Below are positions 28,565 to 36,718 of a stretch of DNA of 64,000 nt, one piece after another. A model generated the notes under the pieces. The model saw nothing but the letters and a program-made list of their open reading frames with translations, did no database searches and had not been told where the DNA came from. Origin of the DNA: Rhodococcus sp. 105337 (GTDB taxonomy: Bacteria > Actinomycetota > Actinomycetes > Mycobacteriales > Mycobacteriaceae); NCBI RefSeq assembly GCF_012844225.1, contig NZ_JABAGQ010000005.1, positions 62,001 to 126,000 of the forward strand. The letters run 5' to 3'. Position numbers and translations under genes: made by a program. Within the stretch, counting starts at the first letter, position 1; every line of letters starts with the position of its first letter.

Positions 28565-29251
28565 TCAGCCGGCCGACAGCCCCAGTTCGCCGAGTTCGCG
28601 CGCGACCCGGCCGGGGTCGTCGACTTCGACGGCCAGAAGAATCTCCCGCAGTGCGGACGCCGCTTCGGGGATCAGCCGTCGCAACCAGGACACGTCGGGT
28701 GACGCGAGGGCCTCCCGGATGTCGAAACCGCTCAGGGCCGCCGCGGTCCCGGACAGCAGCGCCACCACGTCCTGCGTGCTGGTCGCGCGGGCGACGTAGC
28801 CCGTGTCGGCGTGGGCGAGGACCGCGAGGAAGTCGGAGACCGCGCCGAGGCCGTGACCTGCGGGAAGACCCGGTACATGTCCGGCTTCGGTGAGTGCGCG
28901 TGCGGTGTCGGCGAGCGTGTCGTCGGGTCCGTCCACGTATACGGCCAGCGGTGCGGGTGCCGTGACTGCGAGGACATCGTCGAGGACGTCGGGAGTGCAC
29001 CCGATCTGGTAACGCACCGGTCGCCAGCCCGCCGGCGCGGGGGGCGGACCCGACGTATCGAGTTCGACGACGAGGTCGCGGCCCGGAGGGACGGTGATCG
29101 CGCGGGCCGGGACGATCGGAGGCGCGAACAGCGGTCCGGTGACCTCGCGGTCATCGTCCGGCGAGTCGTACCGTCCGGTCAGCAGCCCGTCCAGCAACCC
29201 GCGCGGCTCCTCGCGGGACGGCGGCATTCCGAGGGGAAGGGGGATCGGCAC
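28565..29251 (-). CDS. Conserved hypothetical protein, function unknown
   Basis: I do not recognise a family. The product is 228 residues from GTG 29251, or 220 from ATG 29227 (MPPSREEPRGL). It is acidic and soluble, with no signal peptide, membrane helix or Cys cluster. The middle part (WRPVRYQIGCTPDVLDDVLAV and APLAVYVDGPDDTLADTARALTEAGHVPGLPAG) has alternating strand/helix character, and the C-terminal third (DIREALASPDVSWLRRLIPEAASALREILLAVE) is helical. Codon use is like that of its neighbours. It is upstream of pheA on the same strand with a 55-base gap, and divergent from the iron-box DUF2470 gene. Confidence 0.7.
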   Translation of the reverse strand: MPIPLPLGMPPSREEPRGLLDGLLTGRYDSPDDDREVTGPLFAPPIVPARAITVPPGRDLVVELDTSGPPPAPAGWRPVRYQIGCTPDVLDDVLAVTAPAPLAVYVDGPDDTLADTARALTEAGHVPGLPAGHGLGAVSDFLAVLAHADTGYVARATSTQDVVALLSGTAAALSGFDIREALASPDVSWLRRLIPEAASALREILLAVEVDDPGRVARELGELGLSAG

Positions 29252-29299
29252 GCATCCCAGATTAGACCCGGGACCTCTTGCCTCCCCGAGGACGATGAC

Positions 29300-29318
29300 T
29301 TAGGTTTGCCTCACCTAC
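29300..29318 (+). promoter_or_regulatory. IdeR/DtxR-type iron box upstream of the DUF2470 gene
   Basis: TTAGGTTTGCCTCACCTAC matches the 19-base iron-box consensus TTAGGTTAGGCTAACCTAA at 15 positions and lies 20 bases upstream of the ATG. The M. tuberculosis counterpart gene, Rv3839, is known to be IdeR-regulated, which supports the reading. IdeR with Fe2+ would bind here and control the promoter. Confidence 0.8.
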
Positions 29319-29337
29319 ATAGCCAGGAGGGGTTGTC

Positions 29338-30132
29338 ATGCACACCACCACGTCCACCGCCGTCCCCGCACCCACCACGGCCGAACGCGTGCGCACCGCC
29401 CTCATCCGCGCCGACACCTCCCGCCTCGCTGTCGACGGCTGCGATCCCGTCCCCACCACGATCCACCACCTCCATACCGACGACGACCTCGCCATCGTCG
29501 TGCCCGCGCACAGCCCCGCCGCCGCACTCACCCGGCATGCGGGCAGCGCGGGACTATCCGCGGTCCTCGAACTCGCCGACCACTCACCGCTGGCCCTCCG
29601 CAACCCGGTGCGCTCGCTCATCTGGTTCAGCGGCACCCTGCACCCGGTCCGGGACCCTCGCCTGCTCGCCGCGGAAATCGCGGAAACCCTGCCTCATCCG
29701 GAACTTCTCGACGTGGGCCACGGGTCCGAACTGCTGCGGCTGAGCCTCGATTCCGTCGTCGCGGCGGATACGACCGGCGCGGAGGCCGTGAACGTCGTGG
29801 ATGTGCTCGACGCCGCGCCCGACCCGTTCGCCGCACTCGAGACCGCGTGGCTCGAGCACCTCGAAGAACAGCACGCGGACCTGGTGATGCGCATCGCCCG
29901 CCGGATTCCGGAAGCCCAGAGAGGGGGACGAATCCGTCCGCTCGGCATCGACCGGTACGGCGTGCGGCTGCGGATCGAATCGGGCCGCGGCGACCACGAC
30001 GTCCGCATCCCGTTCGACGAACCGGTCGACGACCCCTCCGGGCTGAGCCGGGCGTTGCGCCTGCTGGTCGGATGCCCGTTCCGGAACGGCCTGCACCCTC
30101 GCCTGCGCCGGGAGGACTTCGGATCACGCTGA
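29338..30132 (+). CDS. DUF2470-domain protein (Rv3839-like), iron-regulated
   Basis: The 264-residue cytoplasmic protein has an N-terminal region (20-130) that looks like a split beta-barrel of the pyridoxamine-oxidase/haem-utilisation type (TIHHLHTDDDLAIVVPAHSP) and a C-terminal DUF2470 domain (about 175-260: WLEHLEEQHADLVMRIARRIPEAQRGGRIRPLGIDRYGVRLR, then FRNGLHPRLRRE). Such a layout is found in HugZ-like haem-binding proteins, so a haem or iron role is plausible though unproven. It starts at ATG 29338 with AGGAGGGG. The iron box at 29300 predicts control by intracellular iron. Confidence 0.9.
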   Translation: MHTTTSTAVPAPTTAERVRTALIRADTSRLAVDGCDPVPTTIHHLHTDDDLAIVVPAHSPAAALTRHAGSAGLSAVLELADHSPLALRNPVRSLIWFSGTLHPVRDPRLLAAEIAETLPHPELLDVGHGSELLRLSLDSVVAADTTGAEAVNVVDVLDAAPDPFAALETAWLEHLEEQHADLVMRIARRIPEAQRGGRIRPLGIDRYGVRLRIESGRGDHDVRIPFDEPVDDPSGLSRALRLLVGCPFRNGLHPRLRREDFGSR

Positions 30133-30235
30133 CGCTAACTGTGGTGACCCCCGCGCTCGAACTCGATGATGATCATCAGCCCCCGGCACCGTCCGGGCGG
30201 ACTCACCGTCGATCGTTCGAGCCCGAGGGAAGTAC

Positions 30236-31288
30236 ATGTTCCGCCTACGTCACGCCGGATTCACCACCGCAGCCGCATTCGTCCTGACCGCGGTCGTCGC
30301 GTGTGGTTCGGGACCCGCGGGCGGCGGTCTCTCGCCCGACAGTCCGCTTCCGACCGACATCCCCGCCGGGACGAAGATCGTCATCGCCGACCAGGGCGAA
30401 CGACAGCAGGTCGCGCTGGCGGCGTCCGGCAACCTCGACTCGCTGCCGTTCGAATACGAGTTCGCCACGTTCCAGGGCGCACCGTCGATCCTCGAGGCAT
30501 TTCGCGCCGACGCCGTCGACGTGGCGTGGGCAGGCGAGATCATGGCTGTGCAATCGCTCGTCGCGGGCGACGACGTGCGGGTGATCACCGCTGTCCAGAC
30601 CGACAACAGCCTCAACTTGGGCGTCGCGCCGGGCTCCGACATCGACTCGCTGGCCGCACTGTCGGGCAAGCGCATCGGCTACGCCGAGGGCACCTCCCAG
30701 CAGGCGTTCGTCCTCCGCGCGCTCGACAAGGCCGGTCTCGACGTCGACGATGTGACACTCACGCCGATGGCACTCGCCGACTTCCCGGACGCGCTGCGAT
30801 CCGACCAGATCGACGCCGCACCGATGAGCGAACCGGTGTTCTCCCGGTACATGCAGACCCCGGGCGCCACCGCCCTCCCCCGCGACGAGATCGCCGATCT
30901 CAGTGACGGGATCTCCTACCTGTACTCGAGCGCGAAGGCACTGTCCGATCCCGCGACAGCGGCCGCGATCCGCGCCTACGTCGGTGCGTACATCGCGTCC
31001 GTGGACTGGGCGAACGACAACCGCGACGCGTGGATCGACGAGTACTTCGTCAAGAGCCAGGGCCTGACCGTCGAGGACGGGCGCCGCATTCTCGACGCCA
31101 ACGGTCCGACGACCTTCCCGAGACTCGACGAGAACCTCGTCGCCACCCAGCAGCACACCGTCGACGTGATCGACGCGGCCGGCGAACTGCCACGACCCGT
31201 CGAGGCAGCCGAAGCATTCGACCTGCGCTTCGACGAAGTAGTCCAGGCCGCGGTAGCCGACGCCGGCGCCGGACACGTTCGCAACTGA
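30236..31288 (+). CDS. ABC transporter substrate-binding lipoprotein (SsuA/TauA type)
   Basis: A 350-residue lipoprotein: signal peptide with lipobox FVLTAVVACGSG, the Cys at about 23, then a two-lobe NMT1/SsuA-type binding domain (TKIVIADQGERQQVALAASG, FATFQGAPSILEAFRADAVDVAWAGE, GKRIGYAEGTSQQAFVLRALDKAGL). This family captures aliphatic sulfonates, taurine, nitrate or thiamine precursors at the membrane; the neighbouring monooxygenase points to an organosulfur compound. ATG 30236 has GAGGGA upstream. It is the first gene of the four-gene operon through 34277. Confidence 0.9.
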   Translation: MFRLRHAGFTTAAAFVLTAVVACGSGPAGGGLSPDSPLPTDIPAGTKIVIADQGERQQVALAASGNLDSLPFEYEFATFQGAPSILEAFRADAVDVAWAGEIMAVQSLVAGDDVRVITAVQTDNSLNLGVAPGSDIDSLAALSGKRIGYAEGTSQQAFVLRALDKAGLDVDDVTLTPMALADFPDALRSDQIDAAPMSEPVFSRYMQTPGATALPRDEIADLSDGISYLYSSAKALSDPATAAAIRAYVGAYIASVDWANDNRDAWIDEYFVKSQGLTVEDGRRILDANGPTTFPRLDENLVATQQHTVDVIDAAGELPRPVEAAEAFDLRFDEVVQAAVADAGAGHVRN

Positions 31289-31308
31289 TCTCCGAGGGGA
31301 CCTTTCTC

Positions 31309-32661
31309 ATGACGCACCGCCAGCTCAGCCTCAATGCCTTCATCTACCCGACCGGCCACCACGAAGCATCGTGGCGTCACCCCGGGAGCGCACCCGAGCG
31401 CATCTACGACGTGCACTACTTCCAGGAACTGGCACGTGCAGCCGAAGCCGCCAAACTCGATGCGGTGTTCTTCGCCGACGGGCCCGCGCTGCGCACCGAA
31501 GTGCGGTACCGGCCCGACTACGGCCTCGAACCGATCACCACGCTCGTCGCGATGGCCACGGTCACCACGCATCTCGGCCTGATCGCCACCGCGTCGACCA
31601 CCTATTACGAGCCCTACAATCTCGCCCGGCTGTTCTCGTCGCTCGACCACATCTCCGGTGGCCGCGCAGGATGGAACATCGTCACCACCGCGTCCGATGC
31701 GGCAGCGGCGAATTTCGGCCTCACCGACCATCCCGACGTGCGTCAGCGATACGCACGTGCACGCGAATTCGTCGACGCCACAGTGAAACTGTGGGATTCG
31801 TGGGAGGACGACGCCGTGGTCGCCGACAAGGCCGCGGGGGTGTACGCCGACCCGGACAAGATCCACCGCGTCGACGTGGAAGGTGAGTACATCAGCGTTC
31901 GCGGCCCGTTCAACTCGGCCCGATCCCCGCAGGGCCGGCCGGTCCTGGTCCAGGCCGGATCGTCGAACGACGGACGCGATTTCGCCGCGAACTATGCCGA
32001 GGCGATTTTCACCGCACACCAGCGGATCTCGGATGCGCAGGCGTTCTACCGAGACATCAAGCTCCGCGCGGCGGACGCCGGACGCAATCCCGACCACGTC
32101 AAGATCCTCCCCGGCCTGAGCCCGTTCCTCGGCGCAACCGAGGCCGAAGCACAAGAACTGCACCGCGAATTCAACGAACTCACCATCGTCGAGTACGGAC
32201 TCGGGCAACTACAGAAGATGGGGCGGATCGACGTCTCCGGACTGGACCTCGACGCCGTCGTGCCGGCCGAACTCTTCGCGGGAGCCGGCGACATCACCGA
32301 CAACGACAACAGCCGGCGTCTCGTCTTCGCCAAGATCGTCGAGCGTGAACAGCCGACGCTGCGTCAACTGCTCCACAAGCTTGCCGGAGCGCGCGGGCAC
32401 AACGTCGTCGCCGGAACCCCGGTGCAGATCGCGGACATCATCGAAGAGTGGTTCACCCGCGGTGCGGCCGACGGGTTCAACATCATGCCGCCCCAGTACC
32501 CCCAGGGACTCGAGGCGTTCACCAGCACCGTCGTCCCGATCCTCCAGGAGCGCGGACTGTTCCGCACCGAGTACACCGGTACCACCTTGCGCGACCACTA
32601 CGGCCTGACCCGGCCGGAAAGCCAGTACGCACGCACTTTCGCGAGTTCCGGGACGGCCTGA
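31309..32661 (+). CDS. NtaA/DszA-family flavin-dependent monooxygenase
   Basis: A 450-residue class of bacterial-luciferase-like (LLM) enzyme of the NtaA/SnaA/DszA/SoxA subfamily: LSLNAFIYPTGHHEASWRHPGS at the start, LDAVFFADGP, a long LGLIATASTTYYEPYNLARLFSSLDHISGGRAGWNIVTTASD block and NFG after it, the diagnostic subfamily region. These FMNH2-dependent enzymes oxygenate nitrilotriacetate, sulfones or sulfonates and need a separate flavin reductase, which is not encoded in the operon. Being between the binding protein and permease genes, it most likely breaks down the imported compound. ATG 31309 is preceded by GAGGGGA. Confidence 0.92.
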   Translation: MTHRQLSLNAFIYPTGHHEASWRHPGSAPERIYDVHYFQELARAAEAAKLDAVFFADGPALRTEVRYRPDYGLEPITTLVAMATVTTHLGLIATASTTYYEPYNLARLFSSLDHISGGRAGWNIVTTASDAAAANFGLTDHPDVRQRYARAREFVDATVKLWDSWEDDAVVADKAAGVYADPDKIHRVDVEGEYISVRGPFNSARSPQGRPVLVQAGSSNDGRDFAANYAEAIFTAHQRISDAQAFYRDIKLRAADAGRNPDHVKILPGLSPFLGATEAEAQELHREFNELTIVEYGLGQLQKMGRIDVSGLDLDAVVPAELFAGAGDITDNDNSRRLVFAKIVEREQPTLRQLLHKLAGARGHNVVAGTPVQIADIIEEWFTRGAADGFNIMPPQYPQGLEAFTSTVVPILQERGLFRTEYTGTTLRDHYGLTRPESQYARTFASSGTA

Positions 32662-32688
32662 CTCTCCCCCGACGAAAGGACAAGCCAC

Positions 32689-33579
32689 ATGAGCGTGCCC
32701 ACTGTCGACCTCCGGCGATTCGGGAGCGGCCTCGCCGGGGACGGCGCCACCGACCAGAAACCGGACCCGGACAACGAGCCGGGCCTGCCTCCTCGGCGCG
32801 GCCGTAGCCGCCTCGCACCCGGACGGCCGATCAAGTTCGGCCTCGCCATCGGACCGACGATCCTGCTGGCCGTCTGGATCGTGGCGTCGGCGACCGGGCA
32901 ACTCGACCCGAAGACACTGTCGGCACCGTGGACGGTGGTGACCACCGCCTGGGATCTGATCGCCGACGGACGCCTGCAGAGCAACCTGCTCACCTCCGTG
33001 CAGCGTGCGGTGATCGGCGGCGTTCTCGGTGTCTTCTTCGGGTTGCTGCTCGCTCTGATCTCGGGCCTGTCCCGGATCGGTGAAGCGCTCCTCGACGGCC
33101 CGGTGCAGATCAAGCGGTCGATTCCGACGCTCGCACTGATGCCGCTCGCGATCCTGTGGTTCGGCATCGGCGAGGAGATGAAGATCCTGCTCATCGCCCT
33201 GTCGGTGTTCGTGCCCGTCTACATCAACACCTATTCGGCACTGCGCGGCATCGACTCCCGCTACGTCGAACTCGCCGAGACACTGGACCTGTCGCGCGCG
33301 CAGTTCGTCCGGCGTGTGGCCCTGCCCGGCGCGCTCCCGGGGTTCTTCACCGGTCTCCGCATGGCGGTGACGGTGGCCTGGCTCGCCCTCGTCGTCGTGG
33401 AGCAGGTCAACGCGACGAGCGGTATCGGGTTCCTCATGTTCCAGGCCCGCACCTACGGGCTCACCGACATCATCATCGTCGGCCTCGTGGTCTACGCGAT
33501 CCTCGGCTTCGGCAGCGATCTGCTGGTCCGCTCGGCAGAAAGGAAGGCGCTGGCATGGCGCAAGACGATCGGAAGCTGA
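32689..33579 (+). CDS. ABC transporter permease (SsuC/TauC type)
   Basis: The 296-residue inner-membrane subunit has a 45-residue polar N-terminal tail, then about six transmembrane helices. The EAA loop that contacts the ATPase is clear: ELAETLDLSRAQFVRRVALPGALPGFFTGLR (about 195-225). It pairs with the ATPase that overlaps its end by 25 bases and with the lipoprotein encoded upstream. The start at ATG 32689 has GAAAGGA 7 bases before it. Confidence 0.92.
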   Translation: MSVPTVDLRRFGSGLAGDGATDQKPDPDNEPGLPPRRGRSRLAPGRPIKFGLAIGPTILLAVWIVASATGQLDPKTLSAPWTVVTTAWDLIADGRLQSNLLTSVQRAVIGGVLGVFFGLLLALISGLSRIGEALLDGPVQIKRSIPTLALMPLAILWFGIGEEMKILLIALSVFVPVYINTYSALRGIDSRYVELAETLDLSRAQFVRRVALPGALPGFFTGLRMAVTVAWLALVVVEQVNATSGIGFLMFQARTYGLTDIIIVGLVVYAILGFGSDLLVRSAERKALAWRKTIGS

Positions 33580-34277
33580 CGGTCCGCACCTCGGGCCTGA
33601 GCCGGGGATTCGACGGGCGCGCAGTCCTGCGCAACGTCGACCTCGAGATTCGCGAAGGCGAGTTCGTCGCACTGCTCGGCCGGAGCGGGTCCGGCAAGAG
33701 CACGCTGCTGCGCGCCCTCGCCGAACTCGACCACGGGGTGCCCGGGTCGGGGGAGATCGACGTGCCACGCAAGCGAGCGGTCGTCTTCCAGGATTCCCGG
33801 CTGCTGCCGTGGGCCCGTGTGCTCGCCAACGTCACCCTCGGACTCACCGGCCCCGACGCGACGGAACGTGGCCGGACAGCGCTCGCCGAAGTCGGCCTCG
33901 CCGGCCGGGAGTCGGCGTGGCCCAACGAATTGTCCGGCGGTGAACAACAGCGGGTCTCGCTTGCGCGGTCGCTCGTCCGCGAACCCGAGTTGCTTCTCGC
34001 CGACGAACCCTTCGGTGCACTCGACGCGCTGACGAAGATCAAGATGCACGCGCTGCTCCAGGAGTTGTGCGCGGTGCACCGGCCGGCGGTGCTGCTGGTC
34101 ACCCACGACGTCGACGAAGCGATCGCGCTTGCCGACCGCGTGCTGGTGCTCGATCACGGTTCGCCGGCGGTGGAACTGACGATCGATCTGCCACACCCGC
34201 GAGCGGCGCACCCCCTGCAGACGGCGGAGTATCGGCGGATTCTGCTCGAGGCGCTCGGCGTCGAGGTCGCGGCGTGA
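33555..34277 (+). CDS. ABC transporter ATP-binding protein (SsuB/TauB type)
   Basis: The 240-residue ATPase has Walker A GRSGSGKST, Q-loop VVFQDSRLLPW, signature LSGGEQQRVSLARSL, Walker B LLLADEPFGALD and switch His in LLVTHDVDEAIALADRV. FQDSRLLPW and FGALD are typical of the nitrate/sulfonate/taurine group. The start at ATG 33555 overlaps the permease gene by 25 bases. It is the last gene of the operon and is followed by three 24-base repeats. Confidence 0.95.
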   Translation: MAQDDRKLTVRTSGLSRGFDGRAVLRNVDLEIREGEFVALLGRSGSGKSTLLRALAELDHGVPGSGEIDVPRKRAVVFQDSRLLPWARVLANVTLGLTGPDATERGRTALAEVGLAGRESAWPNELSGGEQQRVSLARSLVREPELLLADEPFGALDALTKIKMHALLQELCAVHRPAVLLVTHDVDEAIALADRVLVLDHGSPAVELTIDLPHPRAAHPLQTAEYRRILLEALGVEVAA

Positions 34278-34290
34278 GCTAGGCCGAACG

Positions 34291-34362
34291 AGACCGCCGC
34301 GGTCCGGCACAGTGACACCGCCGCGGTCCGGCACAGTGACACCGCCGGGGTCCGGCACAATG
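34291..34362 (+). repeat. Three tandem 24-base repeats spanning the start of the CPBP gene
   Basis: Units at 34291-34314, 34315-34338 and 34339-34362 share the core ACCGCCGCGGTCCGGCACAG with 1-3 changes. Each unit ends with a start codon in the frame of the next gene (GTG, GTG, ATG), and being eight codons long each keeps the frame, so use of an earlier start would add VTPPRSGT octapeptides. Confidence 0.9.
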
Positions 34363-35175
34363 ACACCGGTGACGACGCTTCGTTCCTGGCTGAGCCCGCC
34401 GGCGCAGAACCCCGCCACGCCTCTCGATGCCCCCGCACGCCGCGCGCTGTGGATCGAGATCGCGATCGTTCTGCTCGTCACGTTCGGGCTCAGCGGTCTC
34501 TCGTCGATCCTGTCGCTGCTCGAGGCGGCGCTCGCACCGGAGCCGTTGTCGGACCGGACCGTTGCGCTGAACAGCCCGCAGTCGTCACAGCAGTTCATCG
34601 ATCTCGCCCGTCAGCTCCTGGGCATCCTCCGGCTGTCGGCCTGGGGAGCGCTGGGCCTGTACCTGCTCTGGCGCAGCGGCTTCGGCCCGAAAGCCGTGGG
34701 TCTGGCCCGTCCGTATCTCCGCCGGGATGTACTGCCCGGTGTCGGGCTCGCCGCCCTGATCGGTTTCCCCGGCCTGCTGCTCTACCTCGGCGCGCGCGCG
34801 GCGGGACTGAACCTCACGGTCGCGCCCAGTGTGCTGGCGGACTACTGGTGGCGCGTGCCCACCGAGGTGCTGTGGGCAGTGGCGAACTCCGGTGCCGAGG
34901 AGATCCTCGTCGTCGCGTACATCCTCACCCGCCTGCGGCAACTGGGCTGGTCGGAGAACTCTTCACTGTTCGCGTCCGCAGTGCTGCGTGGCAGTTATCA
35001 CCTGTACCAGGGCCTCGGTGGCGGGTTCGGCAACGTCGTGATGGGTCTCGTCTTCGGCCGGTATTGGCAGCGCACGGGCAGGTTGTGGCCCCTGGTGATC
35101 GCCCATGCCTTGATCGACACCGTGGCATTCGTGGGATATCAGGCACTCCGAGGACACGTGTCCTGGCTGCCGTGA
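34360..35175 (+). CDS. CPBP-family intramembrane metalloprotease-like protein
   Basis: A 271-residue polytopic membrane protein of the CAAX/Abi (CPBP) family. The family motifs are present: E180-E181 in NSGAEEILVVAYILTRL, the second motif in GSYHLYQG, and the third His in VIAHALIDTVAF. The Arg of the classic EExxxR box is not there (EEILVVAY), as seen in an actinobacterial subgroup. I place the start at ATG 34360; GTG codons at 34312 and 34336 are in frame in the repeats. Protease activity is inferred. Its role is unknown. Confidence 0.88.
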   Translation: MTPVTTLRSWLSPPAQNPATPLDAPARRALWIEIAIVLLVTFGLSGLSSILSLLEAALAPEPLSDRTVALNSPQSSQQFIDLARQLLGILRLSAWGALGLYLLWRSGFGPKAVGLARPYLRRDVLPGVGLAALIGFPGLLLYLGARAAGLNLTVAPSVLADYWWRVPTEVLWAVANSGAEEILVVAYILTRLRQLGWSENSSLFASAVLRGSYHLYQGLGGGFGNVVMGLVFGRYWQRTGRLWPLVIAHALIDTVAFVGYQALRGHVSWLP

Positions 35176-35185
35176 CCGTACAGTT

Positions 35186-36562
35186 GTGCGAGTGAACGGC
35201 GATCCTCGAGACCCTCGGAACAGGCCGCGGCCACCGCAGGGACCTCCCCCGCAGCGGCCCGCGCCGATCCGCCGTCCCGTGCCTCCGCCCCGGGCGACGC
35301 CGCCTCCCGAGGGAACACAGGTGATTCGCCGCGACGGACGACGACCCGCACCGCCCCCGCAGGCGTGGTCGCAGGCCCCCACGCCGACGTACCGTCCCCC
35401 TGCCCCGCCGCCCCCGCCGCGGCGCCAGCCACCTCCCCGCGTGCCCGCGCCGCAGGAGGAGGCGTCACGCAGTCGCGACTGGGCGCCCACGCAACGGCCC
35501 GAACGAATCGCCGACGAACGCTCTCGCGGCGGGACTCCGCCGCCTGTTGTTCCGCCGGTGCGGCGCAAGCCCGCCGCGCAACCCGAACCACGACGACCAC
35601 GCCCCGGCGCCGGACGACGCACGATGCGGCGCCTGGGTGCGGTCCTGGCCGTACTCCTCGTCGCCGTGATCGGCGGGACGATCTACCTCGACGGCACGCT
35701 CGACCGCGTCGACGCGCTCGCCGCGTACGACGGGCGCGGGGGCGACACCCCCGGCACCAACTGGCTGCTCGTGGGCTCCGACAGCCGAGTCGGCCTCACC
35801 CCGGAACAAGAACAGGAACTCGCCACCGGCGGCGACGTGGGTACCGACCGGACCGACACGATCCTGCTCATCCACGTACCGAGCGGCGGAGGCGCGACCA
35901 CCATGGTGTCGCTGCCCCGCGATTCCTATGTGGACGTGCCGGGCTTCGGGCGGGACAAGCTCAATGCGTCGTTCGCACTCGGCGGACCCCAGTTGCTCGT
36001 ACAGACCGTCGAAGGCGCGACCGGCGTGCACATCGACCACTACGTGGAGATCGGCTTCGGCGGGTTCGCGTCGATCGTCGACGCGGTCGGCGGAGTCGAT
36101 ATCTGTGTCCCGTACCCGATCGACGATCCGCTGGCCGGTCTGTCGCTCGAGGCAGGGTGCCAGGAACTGAGCGGACCCGAGGCTCTCGGGTTCGTGCGCA
36201 CCCGCGCGACACCTCTCGCCGACCTGGACCGGATGAACAACCAGCGGCTGTTCCTGTCCGCTCTTCTGGGCAAGGCAACAAGTCCCTCCACGTTCCTCAA
36301 CCCGTTCCGCGCGGTGCCGCTCGCGACGGGCGCCGCCGGGTCCGTGCGGGTCGACGAGGACGATCATCTCTGGGACCTCGCGCGACTGGCGTGGGCGATG
36401 CGCGGTGAGACGTTGACCGCGACGGTGCCCGTCGGAGGATTCGACGACGTCTACGGCATCGGCAACGTGTTGCTGTGGGACCGCTCCCGCGCGGCGCCGT
36501 TCTTCGATGCGTTGGCGAAAGATCAGCAGATCCCGGCTGAATTGCTGACGCCCGGACCCTGA
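35186..36562 (+). CDS. LytR-CpsA-Psr (LCP) family cell-wall ligase-like protein (Rv3840 position)
   Basis: The protein of 458 residues has a 145-residue cytoplasmic tail very rich in Pro and Arg, one transmembrane helix (about 150-168, LGAVLAVLLVAVIGGTIYL) and an outside LCP domain: NWLLVGSDSR, DRTDTILLIHVP, MVSLPRDSYVDVPG with the Arg/Asp residues that bind the polyprenyl pyrophosphate, KLNASFALGGP, VEIGFGGFASIVDAVGG and FVRTRATPLADLDRMNNQR. LCP proteins attach arabinogalactan to peptidoglycan in this order. GTG 35186 or 35192 is the start. It is 10 bases after the CPBP gene. Confidence 0.92.
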   Translation: MRVNGDPRDPRNRPRPPQGPPPQRPAPIRRPVPPPRATPPPEGTQVIRRDGRRPAPPPQAWSQAPTPTYRPPAPPPPPRRQPPPRVPAPQEEASRSRDWAPTQRPERIADERSRGGTPPPVVPPVRRKPAAQPEPRRPRPGAGRRTMRRLGAVLAVLLVAVIGGTIYLDGTLDRVDALAAYDGRGGDTPGTNWLLVGSDSRVGLTPEQEQELATGGDVGTDRTDTILLIHVPSGGGATTMVSLPRDSYVDVPGFGRDKLNASFALGGPQLLVQTVEGATGVHIDHYVEIGFGGFASIVDAVGGVDICVPYPIDDPLAGLSLEAGCQELSGPEALGFVRTRATPLADLDRMNNQRLFLSALLGKATSPSTFLNPFRAVPLATGAAGSVRVDEDDHLWDLARLAWAMRGETLTATVPVGGFDDVYGIGNVLLWDRSRAAPFFDALAKDQQIPAELLTPGP

Positions 36563-36636
36563 CATTGCGGTCTCCGCGGCCCGATATTCTCGCGAAATTC
36601 GGGGCGGAGATATTCGGCCAGGCAACCCTGAATTGA

Positions 36637-36680
36637 CCAAGGCAAGCCGAAGCTTTGAAGAGTCAGCCTAGCCAAAGCTT
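36637..36680 (+). promoter_or_regulatory. Degenerate tandem elements upstream of the ferritin gene
   Basis: AAGCCGAAGCTT (36644-36655) and TAGCCAAAGCTT (36669-36680) are near-identical and exactly 25 bases apart, just upstream of bfrB. Each sits in a 19-base stretch with about 10-11 matches to the iron box. In M. tuberculosis bfrB is activated by IdeR through tandem boxes, so these may be divergent ones. Confidence 0.4.
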
Positions 36681-36718
36681 GGATGAATTATCACCTGACC
36701 TGCATTAACGTCTTGATC

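Noticed and set aside
36563-36718. A clear high-scoring iron box at bfrB
   Set aside because: The best 19-base match has only about 11 identical positions; reported as a degenerate candidate.
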